A stretch of 64,000 nt of DNA from Verrucomicrobiota bacterium (GCA_016713365.1 JADJPG010000027.1:1-64000); one strand, 5' to 3'. Shown: positions 29,224-39,657, counted from the first letter of the stretch. The notes: a model not told the origin generated them from the letters alone. A program made the numbers and translations.

Positions 29224-31905
29224 TCAATCGCCCGCTGGTGTCCGGAGTCGGTAAAACTTCCGTGCGCTTGGCGTGGGATCGTTCAATCGCTCCACTCCAT
29301 TGGTCGAACGTGCCGGCACCGTGACCCATGGAGACCATGCTCCCTGCTCCATCATCGGACGCGCCTCCACCACATACGTTCGGTTCGACCGCGTTTGGAA
29401 CTCCAGCCATGCCACGCCGTCATCAGAGCCGATTCGCTCCACGCGCAGTTGGTTCGCGCTGTCGGCCGGATCCGTTCCGGCCCGATACTCGTCGCCGTTG
29501 CTCACGCCATCGCCGTCTGCATCCAGCGCGGCATCGGCGGGTTCACTGGAGTTCAAGCCATACGCCGACTCGTATTCGTCCGGCAACCCATCCCCATCCG
29601 TGTCCGCCAGCACCGTCAGGTTCACCCGCGAGCTCAGCACGCCGGCCAACGAAAATGCGTTCGTCACCTGGACCGTATAGGCACCATTGGCACGCACCGG
29701 GCCGACGTCGAACGTCGCCACATAGTTCGTCGTCGTCTCGACCCGCACCACCGCCGTGTTCGACCGCCACAGATACGTCAGCGGCGCCGTCGCCGAGTTC
29801 GACACCGCCACGCTGAGAGTCACGAACCCATTGCTCACCACCGCCTGACTCAGCGGCTGTTGAATGATCGTCGGACGAACCCGCACCGCCAACGTCACCA
29901 CGTCACTGTGCGTCACGCCAAAGGCGTTGCGCAGCACCACCGTGTATTCGCCGCGCACCGGCCAGTCCACATTCGTCAGCGTCAGTGAGGGCCCGGTCGC
30001 GCCCGGGATCGCTACGCCATTCCACAGCCACTGATACGCGATGGGCAACATGCCTCCCGCCCCCACGCTGAAGGTGAAGTTCGTCCCCGGATTGACCAAG
30101 GCTCCCACCGGCTGCACCAGCACCGTCGGCTGGGGGATCACGGTGACCTCCGCCGTTTCACTCGACACCACGCCGAAGCCGTTGCTCGCCACCAGCACGT
30201 AGCTGCCTCGATCCTCCCACACGATGTTCGAGAGACTCAGCGACAGGTTCGTCGCTCCCGCGACGGGTACGCCGTCCTTCGTCCATTGCAATGACAGCGG
30301 CGCAGCTCCCGTCACGTCCGTCGTGAAGAGGAGGTTGGTGTAAGGCAGGGCCGTCGCGGAAGCGGGATGCAAATGAAACAACGGTTTGTCTGGCGACAGC
30401 CCATGGACGGGCCGCGAAAATATCGACGTATTGCCATCCGCATCGGTCGCCGTAGCCGTGATGAATGGCTTCGTGGCTAGGACTCCCGGGAATGTGACTT
30501 CATACGCCGCCGCACCGTTGAAGTCCGTGGTAACGTTGGTGAATCCGATGTAAACCTCGCCCTCACCGAACCCCGATGGATGGGCCACCGTGCTCCCAAA
30601 GAACTCGATGCGATACGTCGAGAACGCTGCGCTGTTCAGTCCACCCGCAATCGTCGTGTTCTCGCCGAAGGAGGCGGATGTCAGCTCCGGGTAGTTCTGG
30701 CGGTTGTTCGCACCTATATCGAGGTCAAGGAAATCATTGGTCCTGGCAGGCACCGAAATCGAAAGCGGGGCGACAACCGTGTTCGCAAAGAACAGGTTGG
30801 TATTGGCCAGCATTGAGTTCCCCGAAATGGTGACGCCGTTAACACTGCGAGGTATAGGCCACAAACGGAGAAGTGCATCCGCGAAGTCCAATCGCTCTGA
30901 TGGCAATTCGCAATGATATTGCTGGCCATCAAGACAGTCCACGAGCCACTCGGGTTCCAATGGCGTCCCCCAAACTCGAAGTCGCAATTCCATTACGGTG
31001 ATAGGGAAGAGGCGCATGACCATCTGCCCCGACACCGATGTAGTTGCCGATCCGATGGCAACCTCGCAAACGGTCGTGGAAAGTCGAATCCACCGACGCT
31101 GTCGATGATAACATTCCCCGCACCATCCTCCGAACCTCCAATCCAGATTCCTCTCACCGAATAAATAGAGACAGTGCTGTTTCCATTATTAACCGACGGT
31201 CGAGACCCGGAAGAATCGACACCAAGAAAATTCCCAATAATCAGGTATCGACCGATTCATTTGAAACGAATCCATGACGAATCGCCTTCCCTTGTTCCCC
31301 GCAATTACATTTCGATCGGCGCGATCCGCGAGCCACGATTCTCGTGTGCAAAGGCGGCAAACCGCTCCGTAGATGACTTCCCCGTTGAGATTGCCGTGAG
31401 GCGTTGACTGGTCAGTGAATTAAACAACGTCGGAGCCAGATCCGTCCCGAGGTTGTTACCCACGACAATGTTGCTCGATCCAACGATTATGACCGCCTCT
31501 ACGAACCGACGAATCGCAAACCACGAACGCGACGAATCATTGGCGCGAATCGCGAACCCGCCAGCCAACGCGACTGACCATCGATTTCGACCGTCTCACC
31601 GCATTGTCGAACTCCGCTCGGTGTTGTGCCATGAACCGGGCGCGAATAACCGTCAATCTCCAGAGCGTCCGCAATATCCGGCAACGCGGTCGTCGGTTGA
31701 AGCCAATGACAGGGCGGAGTTCGCCCAGAATGTCGAAACAAACCCGATCCGTTCCACGACTGGCATTCGCATCCAAAATCGCCTGTCGCAGCGAGCCGGG
31801 ACCGGCGTTGTTGGTGTTGATGACGGTGAAGTCGGCAGCCCGCGTCCCCGAAGCCAGCAGGCAAAGGGCGGCGGCGGTTGCAGCAAGTAGAAGTTGTTTC
31901 CCCAT
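29224..31905 (-). pseudogene. CSLREAI-type beta-helix/Ig-like secreted protein, frameshifted N-terminal half
   Basis: The C-terminal 600 codons (31035-29224) are one clean frame: beta-helix remnant (NGVTISGNSMLANTNLFF), three Ig-like domains (LHPASATALPYTNLLFTTDV onward), a calcium-binding segment (DTDGDGLPDEYESAYGLNS and DADGDGVSNGDEYRAGTDP), and a C-terminal module ending KFYRLRTPAGD. The N-terminus reads MGKQLLLAATAAALCLLASG from the ATG at 31905, which has AAGGAA just upstream, then FTVINTNNAGPGSLRQAILD, the CSLREAI-type start. Between 31800 and 31035 the expected repeats (ADALEIDGYSRPV, FVEAVIIVGSSNIVVGNNLG) jump among all three frames, so several indels are present. Taken together it was one exported protein of about 890 residues. 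Confidence 0.75.
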
Positions 31906-32133
31906 ATCGTTTCCTTGGTTGTGCGCCAGTCTCACGACCATCTTCCGCCCGCGCGATCCAGCGCGACTTCGGATGGCTTTCTTGTATGGAATGGCGGCCT
32001 CATTGACTGAGTTCTTATGGCGGAAGCAGGTCGGAAAGGCAATTCCGAAACTCAGGAGAACGGGAACGTTGGAAAGCGACAGCCCCTCGGAAGCAAACCG
32101 ACTTCGCGTCAAACCTTCGACGCTGCCCGGTGG

Positions 32134-32169
32134 AAAACAAAAACCCGGCGACGCTCGCGCATCGCCGGG
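32134..32169 (-). terminator. Rho-independent terminator after the 887-residue LamG gene
   Basis: A perfect eight-base stem pairs CCCGGCGA (32144-32151) with TCGCCGGG (32162-32169). On the minus strand it is followed by TTTTTGTTTT (32143-32134). It stands about 30 bases after the stop at 32199. Confidence 0.85.
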
Positions 32170-32198
32170 TGGATGATTCTTATCGAACCTGCGGGAAA

Positions 32199-34862
32199 CT
32201 ATTCCTTGCGCAGGCGGTAGAAGATACCGGGATTCGGGACGCGGAATTCTTCGTAGCCGTTGTTGAACACGTTATCAACCGGGGTCCAGACCGCGTCGGG
32301 GGCCAGCGAGGTGGAGCTTTCCAGGATGAAACCGGTGACGTTTTCAGGCCACGAGATAAACGTGGCGCCGAACTCGTTGATTACGATCTTGAGCGAGGGG
32401 ACCGGAGGAATGACCGCCGGGATGCCGGCCGCGGTGGCCTTGCCGAGACGTGCGATTTCGCTCGGGCTAAGGACGACCGGGCGCGTCTGGATGCTGTTCA
32501 CAACGCCGGCGGCGGTTTCACCGTCTTCGTCCGCGAAGATGAGCGCCAGCGGATCGAGCGACCAGCGTTTGTCGACGACACCGTCGGTGGCGCTGAGGTA
32601 TTGGAACAGCCCGGTGCCGAGCGGAGCGGAGCCCACGGGAGTGGTGACCACGTTCACGCCGTCGATGTATTTACCGAGCTCGCGCTTGGTCAAGTCGACC
32701 GTGAAGGCAATACGATGGAAGGTGTCCGCCGTGGCGTTGCCTTGATACTGGCTGGAGATGCCGAGGCCGTTGCCGCCGTTGAGGAATACATCGCCGTCGG
32801 TGGTGTTGTTGGTTTCCGTCTGGAACAAGGAACGGAAACCGCCGCTGCTGGCCGGGAACATGACGTCCATGATCACGGTGTATTGATTCACCTTTTCACC
32901 ACCGGCATTCGGGAGGATGCCGTGTGGCAGGAGATAACCGAGCGGGATGCGTTCCGCTTCCGTCGCGGGATAGTTGAAGCGCATGACGTTGGCCACGCCG
33001 TCGTCCAAAATCGCCGTCTCATACAGGGTCACGAATTCGGTGTCCGGACGCCCCACGAGGTCGGTGCCGATGGTCGCCGCCAAGGTGCCGGCTTCGAAGT
33101 CCCACTGGCCGCTGACGAGCGGAACGCCATACGGGGATGGCCCGCCGAGAGCAGCAATGCCCTCGTTACTCATCTTGTAGTTGCGAATCTGGATGCTGTT
33201 CACGTAGGAGGCCTGGGATTCGGAATCCTCATCGCCGAACAACAGGGCGGTGGGAAGCAGGCCCCAGCGCCCGTTCAATCCACCGGCCGCCTGGTCGCTG
33301 ACGTTCACGCCGTCGATGAACTTCGAGATCACTCCTTGGGTCATGTCGACCGCGAAGGCAACGCGGTGCCATTGACCGCGAACGATCGTGCCCTGGTAGG
33401 AACCGGAGATGCCGATGCCATTGCCCGGGTTGACAAACAGATCGCCGTCACCGGAATTATCAATCTGGATAAAGGAGTGCCAGCCTTCCGTCGGGATCAA
33501 GATATCCATGATCATGGTCCATTGATTGACCTTGGTCGCGGTGGGGTCGCCATTGGGCCGGGCCCCGTGCCGCATGATGTAACCGAGCGAGGAATTGGTA
33601 ATCTTCTTGGTCGCCATCACGAACGCCGGCTGGCCGCCAATGTCCGGCAATCCGAACTGGGTCGTCGTACCAAAGCCCGTTCCCGCGGCGGTGAGGCCGG
33701 CGGGGCCACCACTGTATTCCAAGGGAAGGCCGATGGTCGCGCTGAGGTCGCCCGCATTGAAATCCCACTGGGCCGTAATGCCGCGGGATTGGGGGACGTC
33801 AATCACGGTGAATGACCATTGTGTGGTCACCAGGGAGATGCCGTTGTTGAAGGTCAGCGACGCCGTGATGTTGGTGCCGAAGATGAACGGCTCCGGGGCT
33901 TGATAGGAAATGGTGGTGGCGTTGCCCAGCTTCGAGCTGCCAGTTGCCACCGTGGTGCCGTTGATGGTCAATTGAACGGTCCCGACATCCAAAGCGACGG
34001 GGCCGTCCACGATTTCAGCGGAAATGACGGTGTCCGCGCGAACGTCTTTCGCGCCATTTACGGGAACGGATCCGCTGAAGGTCGAGGCCGCGGCATCAGG
34101 AATGTCACTGACCTTCACTCCGTTGGTGCCGAACGTGTAGATTCGTTCGAGTTCAAAACCCGTCACGGCGCGTCGCCAGATGGCGACATCATCGATCAAC
34201 GCGTCGATGGCCGGGCTGTAAGCACCAGTCCCGTCCTGCCCGATGTTCGTGGGCAACCCGGAGTCAAGCGTCTCCTCGGCAGGTCCGATCGGCGTGGTGG
34301 CGACCAAGACGCCGTCCAGGAAAGTGATCGCATTGCCATCGCGTTTGTAACTCACGGCGATATGATGCCAGTTGCCATCATTGATGCCGGGACCGCTCGC
34401 ATCGACACGTGGGGATCCGCTCTCACGATAATTCCAGCCGAGGTTTCCACCACCACCGACGAACACCACCCAACCGGTATTGCCGCCAGCATCCCAGTCT
34501 TTGTTGGACAGGAAGGAAGGATCGCTCTCCTTGGAATTAATCTTCACCCATGCGGAGACGGTGAAGTCGGTGGCGCCACCAAAGTTAAGTTCCGCCGGAG
34601 TTCCCAAGGTGACGTAATTGAAAAACGATCCGTCGCTGGCAGTGGAAACTCGCACCGCGCCGGAACCGATCCGGCCGGCTTCAATCGTGGGGGCACCAGC
34701 GGGAGACGCCACGACCGTCGAGCCGGCCGCGGTGTTCACGTAGTCGCCATCGAACGGGAGGTGGACCACCATTTCACTGGTGATGGTCCCGGCGGGGACC
34801 GACGCTGCCGCGCCCAGCACAGATGCCAGGGCGGCGAATCTAAACAGTTTGTTGGATTTCAT
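32199..34862 (-). CDS. Secreted LamG-like (concanavalin A-like) multidomain protein
   Basis: An 887-residue exported protein. A signal peptide (FAALASVLGAAASVPAGT) leads into a LamG_3-type jelly roll, residues about 28-250 (FTVSAWVKINSKESD, GNWHHIAVSYKRDGNAITFL). An SbsA/Big-type Ig-like domain follows to about 365. Then come two copies of a lectin-like module of about 220 residues, 370-590 and 595-815 (ITAQWDFNAGDLSATIGLPL and VSGQWDFEAGTLAATIGTDL). The two modules share the elements MIMDILIP/VIMDVMFP, GISGSYQG/GISSQYQG and WSLDPLALIFADEDGE. The chain closes with ISWPENVTGFILESSTSL ... IFYRLRKE. The same module occurs twice in the neighbouring phosphoesterase gene. Probably glycan-binding and cell-surface; no catalytic residues recognised. 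Confidence 0.88.
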   Translation of the reverse strand: MKSNKLFRFAALASVLGAAASVPAGTITSEMVVHLPFDGDYVNTAAGSTVVASPAGAPTIEAGRIGSGAVRVSTASDGSFFNYVTLGTPAELNFGGATDFTVSAWVKINSKESDPSFLSNKDWDAGGNTGWVVFVGGGGNLGWNYRESGSPRVDASGPGINDGNWHHIAVSYKRDGNAITFLDGVLVATTPIGPAEETLDSGLPTNIGQDGTGAYSPAIDALIDDVAIWRRAVTGFELERIYTFGTNGVKVSDIPDAAASTFSGSVPVNGAKDVRADTVISAEIVDGPVALDVGTVQLTINGTTVATGSSKLGNATTISYQAPEPFIFGTNITASLTFNNGISLVTTQWSFTVIDVPQSRGITAQWDFNAGDLSATIGLPLEYSGGPAGLTAAGTGFGTTTQFGLPDIGGQPAFVMATKKITNSSLGYIMRHGARPNGDPTATKVNQWTMIMDILIPTEGWHSFIQIDNSGDGDLFVNPGNGIGISGSYQGTIVRGQWHRVAFAVDMTQGVISKFIDGVNVSDQAAGGLNGRWGLLPTALLFGDEDSESQASYVNSIQIRNYKMSNEGIAALGGPSPYGVPLVSGQWDFEAGTLAATIGTDLVGRPDTEFVTLYETAILDDGVANVMRFNYPATEAERIPLGYLLPHGILPNAGGEKVNQYTVIMDVMFPASSGGFRSLFQTETNNTTDGDVFLNGGNGLGISSQYQGNATADTFHRIAFTVDLTKRELGKYIDGVNVVTTPVGSAPLGTGLFQYLSATDGVVDKRWSLDPLALIFADEDGETAAGVVNSIQTRPVVLSPSEIARLGKATAAGIPAVIPPVPSLKIVINEFGATFISWPENVTGFILESSTSLAPDAVWTPVDNVFNNGYEEFRVPNPGIFYRLRKE

Positions 34863-35195
34863 AGGGTTTACTTGATGTCTGTTAACTGAAAGGACGAAGC
34901 AAAGAGGGAGACCGGGGCCATGAATTCCGGCAACGACTCAGGGAACGGGAAACACCCTCGTCTCGAACCCAGAGACGTGAAGCCCGCTGCCTGAACTGTT
35001 TGAAGGAGGAACTGCATTCGCGAATCCTGCCGACCGCGACCGACTACCCAAGTGCTGGAACAACGCCAGTGGTATCAAAAGACGACCCGGCAATCAAGCC
35101 TGCGGATTGAGTTTGAGGAGTATTAACCTCGTCGTAACCCGTTTCCCATCGAACCCTAAAAGAGACTGCCGAGTTCCGCGGAAGTTACAGGCGAA
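34863..35195 (-). other. Intergenic region, promoter region of the LamG gene
   Basis: A 333-base gap between two minus-strand genes. It has no open frame with gene character and no clear hairpin-plus-T terminator for the upstream phosphoesterase gene. A promoter for the 34862 gene should lie here. Confidence 0.45.
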
Positions 35196-38100
35196 TCACC
35201 GCACCACCGCCCGGAAGAACTGTTGCTGATTCGCTCGCGGAACCGAGTTCGTCACCTTCCCGCCCCCGGTCGTGGGAGCGACGTTTGTGCGGATGGCGGA
35301 CCAGGTCGAAAGATTCGTCGACTGCTCCGTCACGTAACGTACCCCCGGCTTTCCGCCCAGGCTCAGAACGACGTTCGTTGCGACCGGAGTTTGCGATACC
35401 ACATCCAACTCCGGCACCCGGCTCGGCAGCACCAGCATGTCGAGCAACTGGTTGTTATTATCGAAAGCCTGCCAAAGCATCGTGTTGCCGGTGATCTCCA
35501 TCAGCCCGTAGTGGTAGCGCGAATACTCGACGGTGAACAACGGCCAGTTCGCCACGCGTTCCACGTCCAACGTTCCGCCGCCACCGCCCGCGATGATATA
35601 AGTGACGCCATTGGTCGTTCCGCGATTGTAATTGTGCGCGTGACCAGAAATCACCACGTCCACGTTCCCCTGCGTCAACAGCGGCACCCAGTCATTCCGC
35701 ACGAACGCCTCACCCGTGTAACCGCCGCCGTTCCATAGATTCACGAACGGCGGTTTGTGGAAGCACACCACACGAAACGCCGCACGCTGCGTTTCCGGAC
35801 GCGCGAGTTCCGCCTGCAACCAGGCGCGTTGCTCCGGTGACTCGCCGGTGCTCGCTTCGCTGTCGAGGAAGATGAACCGGCTGTTCCCATAATCGAATGC
35901 GAACCACGCCTCGTTTCCCGGCAACGCACTGTAGGCATACGCGAGAGCGTGTTCGCCATCGTGATTCCCCCGCGCGAACACCACCGGCGTCGTCTGCGAG
36001 CAGTTCATGTGTTCCAGCGGCTTGAACCAGTAGTCATGCCATTCAGAAAGCACGTTCCCGCTGTTCACCATGTCCCCGGCGACCGCGATCAAATTCACCC
36101 CCTGCGCGAGGAAGTTGGAAACGTGCGTGCGAAGGATTCCCGTGCCTTGATGATTGTCTCCCCACCACGCGACCGCGAAGGGCGTCTCGCGTTTAGGTGC
36201 GGTGCGGAATTTGTACACCGGAGTCACCGCGTCGCCGCTGCGCACGCGATATACGTAATCCGTCTCGATCGAAAGCCCGGTGATGTTCGCTCGGTGGACG
36301 AAATGCGTCGCATCGATTTGCAGCGTCTCGATGTCCGTCAGGGTGTGTTCGGTGACGTTGCTGAGGCCCCACTCCACGGCGTGCAGGCACGTATTGCCAT
36401 CTGTCTCCCAGAGCAAACGCATCGCGTCGGTGCGGACATCCTGCAGCATTGGAAGCTTCGTGATCGTGGGCGTGAAGGAAACCGGCGCCTCTTGCAAACG
36501 CACCACGACGTCATCGGCCATTGAATCGTTATTCGCGCCGCGACGATGCCTCCCCACGATCTCCGCCCTCAGCTTGCGCGTGCCCAGCGGCAACAAAGCG
36601 TTGACCGTTCGCGGAATCCAGATGCTGTTTCCCGCCACCATGCAGCGAACGCTGGAAAGCTCATTGCCCGTCGCATCCAGATAAGCCACGCGGAAGTAAA
36701 CCTGATCGTCGAACGTGCCAGCGCCGAACTCATTTCGCAGCCACGCCTCAGCGTCCACCGCCGCGCCGCCGTCCAGATCAGCCACCGTGAAACCTGCCGC
36801 GATCAAATCAATCTCCTGGCGAAGCACCGTGTCGCCGCCGGGACTGACGCCGCCATACACAAAGGAACTTCCGCTGTGCGGCGAGCCGCGTCCGCTGGCC
36901 GCCGTCACCGCCACGGCATTTCCGGTGAGTCGTTGCCAGTTCAGAAGCTGGGATTCAAAACCACCGTTCAGCTGAATCGGCTGACCAAACAAAGCGTTCG
37001 GCGCCGGGCCAGAGCCAGCGACTGAAAACGGCACGTCTGAAAAATCTGCCACTGCGGGGAAGTTCACGGAGCTCACACGAATCCGGTAGTTGGTTCCATT
37101 GCCGAACCGCGGATTCACGATCCACGTGAAGTTCGTCTGCACCATTGGAGCCTGGCCAAGAGTCCGGTAGAGCGTGTTCCCGTCGTAAACGTCCACCAAC
37201 GCGAATCCGCTCGGATTCGTCGCCGCCCAGACGACTTTCTGGGTCGAGCCCGCTTGAATCTGTTCGCCAGCATTCAGACTGGTCACCCGCAACGTCGGCG
37301 GTTGTGGCGTTTGAATGCCGCCAGCGGCCGGCCCGCCCAACGCCGCGATATCCGCCGCGCTCATAGCCTCCGGCCGCAGCTGCACACTGTTGATGAAACC
37401 CGCGGAGTTCTCCTGATCTTCATCCGCGAACAACAACGCGACGGGTTCGAGAGCGAACCGACCGTCCAATGTCCCCGAGCTCGTCTGCTGGACGTTCGCT
37501 CCGTTGATGTAGCTCGTGAAAGTTCCGGCGACTGTGTCGACCACGAGCGCGAGGCGATTCCAGGTGCCGTCCGGAACACTTCCCGCGTAATTGCCGCTGA
37601 TGCCCACGCCGCCAGCCGGGTTGACGAACCAGTCACCATCGTTCGCATTTGCAGAGCTTGTCTGCCAGAGCCCAGCCCAACCCGTCGGTCGGCTCGGAAA
37701 CATCACATCCATGATGAGTGTGTAGCGATTCAGAAACGCGCCGCCGGCGTTCACACCCAGCCCGTGCGTCATACGAAAGAACGTCCCGCGCGTGAAAGAC
37801 GCAACCTGCGCCGATTGGCCTCCGATGGTCGCCGTCGTGAAGCTCACTCCCGGAGTCGTCGCGGGCGGCGCGAATCCCGTCGTCAACGCCAGCCCGCCCA
37901 CCGACGACGCCAGAGAGTTATTGAAATCCCACTGCGCAATGCCGCTCTGGGTGAGATACGGAATTCCGGAAGCAGACGCGCGGCCGAGGGCCGCCACTTG
38001 TTCAGGTGTCAGCGCGCTGTTGTGAAACTGGATGCTGTTGACGTAAACCTCGCCGGTCTCTCCATCTTCATCAGCAAAGAGCAACGCCTGCGGCAACAGA

Positions 38101-38747
38101 GACCAACGCCCGTCCGTCACACCAACCGTCGCGTCGAGGTATTGAACTGCGTTCGTTCCGAGCGGCGCCGCGCCGACGGGGCCGGTTAATACATTGGTGC
38201 CGTCGATATACTTCCCAAGTTCACGTTTCGCGAGATCCACGGTGAACGCCACCCGGTGCCATTCGCCCGGAGCGAGGTTGCCCTGATACTGACTGCTGAT
38301 GCCGATGCCGTGAGTGCCGTTCACAAACAGCTCGCCATCAGTGGCGCACGGACTATTCGTCTCGGTTTGCAGCAGTGACCGAAACCCTGTGCTGGCCGCC
38401 GGATAAAACAAATCCATGACCAGCGTATAGCGATTCACGAACTCGCCTCCGCTGTTCGGCTGCGCGCCGTGGGAGAGGATCAGCCCTTGAGTCGAAGTTG
38501 TCGCGGGAATGCGAATGACATTAGCCGACCCTCCATTGATCGCGGGAATACCAAACGAGGTGGTCGTTCCGAATTGGGTGTTGGCTCCTGTATCACCCCG
38601 GAATTGGAGAGGAGAACCGATGGTCGCGGAAAGGCTCCCGTTTTCGAAATCCCACTGCCCGGTAATCGCGGCGAACCCGCATTCCGACATCCCGATCAAG
38701 AACAGGGCCATCACAGCAGCCCAGCCACAGCAGATCCCAAAGTGCAT
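35196..38747 (-). CDS. Secreted metallophosphoesterase with two lectin-like modules
   Basis: An 1,183-residue exported enzyme. After a signal peptide (AAVMALFLIGMSECGFA) there are two lectin-like modules, residues about 27-265 and 268-480 (ITGQWDFENGSLSATIGSPL; QWDFNNSLASSVGGLALTTG). A Kre9-like beta domain (about 485-590) and a galactose-binding-like domain (about 595-735, NGGFESQLLNWQRLTG) follow. The purple-acid-phosphatase core, with a short FnIII-like part first, spans about 745-1100. Metal motifs are AWWGDNHQG, AVAGDMVNSG, FARGNHDGEH, VCFHKPPF and ISGHAHNYNRG. The end reads YVTEQSTNLSTWSAIRTNVA ... FFRAVVR. It likely hydrolyses a phosphate ester or nucleotide outside the cytoplasm while bound to a glycan; substrate unknown. 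Confidence 0.9.
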   Translation of the reverse strand: MHFGICCGWAAVMALFLIGMSECGFAAITGQWDFENGSLSATIGSPLQFRGDTGANTQFGTTTSFGIPAINGGSANVIRIPATTSTQGLILSHGAQPNSGGEFVNRYTLVMDLFYPAASTGFRSLLQTETNSPCATDGELFVNGTHGIGISSQYQGNLAPGEWHRVAFTVDLAKRELGKYIDGTNVLTGPVGAAPLGTNAVQYLDATVGVTDGRWSLLPQALLFADEDGETGEVYVNSIQFHNSALTPEQVAALGRASASGIPYLTQSGIAQWDFNNSLASSVGGLALTTGFAPPATTPGVSFTTATIGGQSAQVASFTRGTFFRMTHGLGVNAGGAFLNRYTLIMDVMFPSRPTGWAGLWQTSSANANDGDWFVNPAGGVGISGNYAGSVPDGTWNRLALVVDTVAGTFTSYINGANVQQTSSGTLDGRFALEPVALLFADEDQENSAGFINSVQLRPEAMSAADIAALGGPAAGGIQTPQPPTLRVTSLNAGEQIQAGSTQKVVWAATNPSGFALVDVYDGNTLYRTLGQAPMVQTNFTWIVNPRFGNGTNYRIRVSSVNFPAVADFSDVPFSVAGSGPAPNALFGQPIQLNGGFESQLLNWQRLTGNAVAVTAASGRGSPHSGSSFVYGGVSPGGDTVLRQEIDLIAAGFTVADLDGGAAVDAEAWLRNEFGAGTFDDQVYFRVAYLDATGNELSSVRCMVAGNSIWIPRTVNALLPLGTRKLRAEIVGRHRRGANNDSMADDVVVRLQEAPVSFTPTITKLPMLQDVRTDAMRLLWETDGNTCLHAVEWGLSNVTEHTLTDIETLQIDATHFVHRANITGLSIETDYVYRVRSGDAVTPVYKFRTAPKRETPFAVAWWGDNHQGTGILRTHVSNFLAQGVNLIAVAGDMVNSGNVLSEWHDYWFKPLEHMNCSQTTPVVFARGNHDGEHALAYAYSALPGNEAWFAFDYGNSRFIFLDSEASTGESPEQRAWLQAELARPETQRAAFRVVCFHKPPFVNLWNGGGYTGEAFVRNDWVPLLTQGNVDVVISGHAHNYNRGTTNGVTYIIAGGGGGTLDVERVANWPLFTVEYSRYHYGLMEITGNTMLWQAFDNNNQLLDMLVLPSRVPELDVVSQTPVATNVVLSLGGKPGVRYVTEQSTNLSTWSAIRTNVAPTTGGGKVTNSVPRANQQQFFRAVVR

Positions 38748-38820
38748 TCACAGACGATCGCCGAATGGGGCGGATTAATCAATCCGGCATTTCGGAAGTC
38801 GAGTCCGCTTTGCGCGGATC

Positions 38821-39657
38821 TCAGCCCTTTTCGATGCAGGCGTAGGCGTTGTGATTGTGGATGCTCTCGTAGTTCTCGGCTTCCACCTTGTACCACGTCA
38901 CGTCGCGGTGCTTGTTCAGGCGCGTGGCGACATTGCGGACCAAATCCTCCACGAACACCGGGTTCTCGTAAGCTCTCTCGGTGACTGCCTTTTCATCCTG
39001 TCGTTTCAACAGGGCGTAGAGCTCAGAGCTCGCGGACTTCTCGACGATGGCAATCAAGTCCTCGATCCAAATCGCCTTTGTCGAACGGATCTGCACCGTC
39101 ACCTCGCCGCGCTGATTGTGCGCGCCGTACTGGCTGATGGCCTTCGAGCACGGACACAACGTCGTGACATTCGCTTTCACCGTCAGCACGAAGTCGATCT
39201 CCTTGCCAATCGCCGTCGCATCGAACCGCGCGGTGTAATCCATCACGCTCGTCATGCCGGAAACGGGCGCCTTCTTTTCGAGGAAGAACGGAAACTCCAT
39301 CTCGAGGTGCGACGTCGCCGCGTTCAGCTTCACCTGCATCGCATGCAGAATGTCCTCGATATTCTCGACATGAACAATGTTGCCATGGGCGTTCAGTACC
39401 TCGATGAACCGGCTCATGTGCGTGCCTTTGAACTCCTTCGGCAGGTCCACGAACATGCCAATGGTCGCAACGGTGTTCTGCAGGCTGCGCGCCTTGTCGC
39501 GAATCTGAATCGGGAACCGAAGCCCGCGCACGCCCACCTTGTCGATGCGTAGTTCGCGATGATCGCGCTCGCTCTGCTTGTCGTGCAATGGCGCAGCGGC
39601 TTTGCCGGCGCGCGGCGGAACCCGGCGTGCCCGTTCGGTTTCAGACAGTTTCAGCAT
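38821..39657 (-). CDS. folE2: GTP cyclohydrolase FolE2 (type IB)
   Basis: Makes dihydroneopterin triphosphate from GTP at the start of folate and queuosine-type pathways, using a metal other than zinc when needed. The 278-residue protein carries the type IB metal/active-site segment TTLCPCSKAISQYGAHNQRG and the conserved FPFFLEKKAPVSG and VDLPKEFKGTHMSRFIEVL. The first 30 residues are variable, so the start at 39657 is not certain. It is divergent from the EEP gene at 39782. No type IA folE is seen in the window. Confidence 0.93.
   Translation of the reverse strand: MLKLSETERARRVPPRAGKAAAPLHDKQSERDHRELRIDKVGVRGLRFPIQIRDKARSLQNTVATIGMFVDLPKEFKGTHMSRFIEVLNAHGNIVHVENIEDILHAMQVKLNAATSHLEMEFPFFLEKKAPVSGMTSVMDYTARFDATAIGKEIDFVLTVKANVTTLCPCSKAISQYGAHNQRGEVTVQIRSTKAIWIEDLIAIVEKSASSELYALLKRQDEKAVTERAYENPVFVEDLVRNVATRLNKHRDVTWYKVEAENYESIHNHNAYACIEKG

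Noticed and set aside
32130..33815. A 561-codon plus-strand open frame
   Set aside because: Antisense to the LamG gene and starting inside its terminator; no gene character.
23981..38747. Type IX secretion CTD or PEP-CTERM tails on the giant secreted proteins
   Set aside because: The ends lack the PEP motif plus transmembrane plus basic tail, and do not show the T9SS CTD motifs; they have their own F-Y/F-R-L/A pattern instead.
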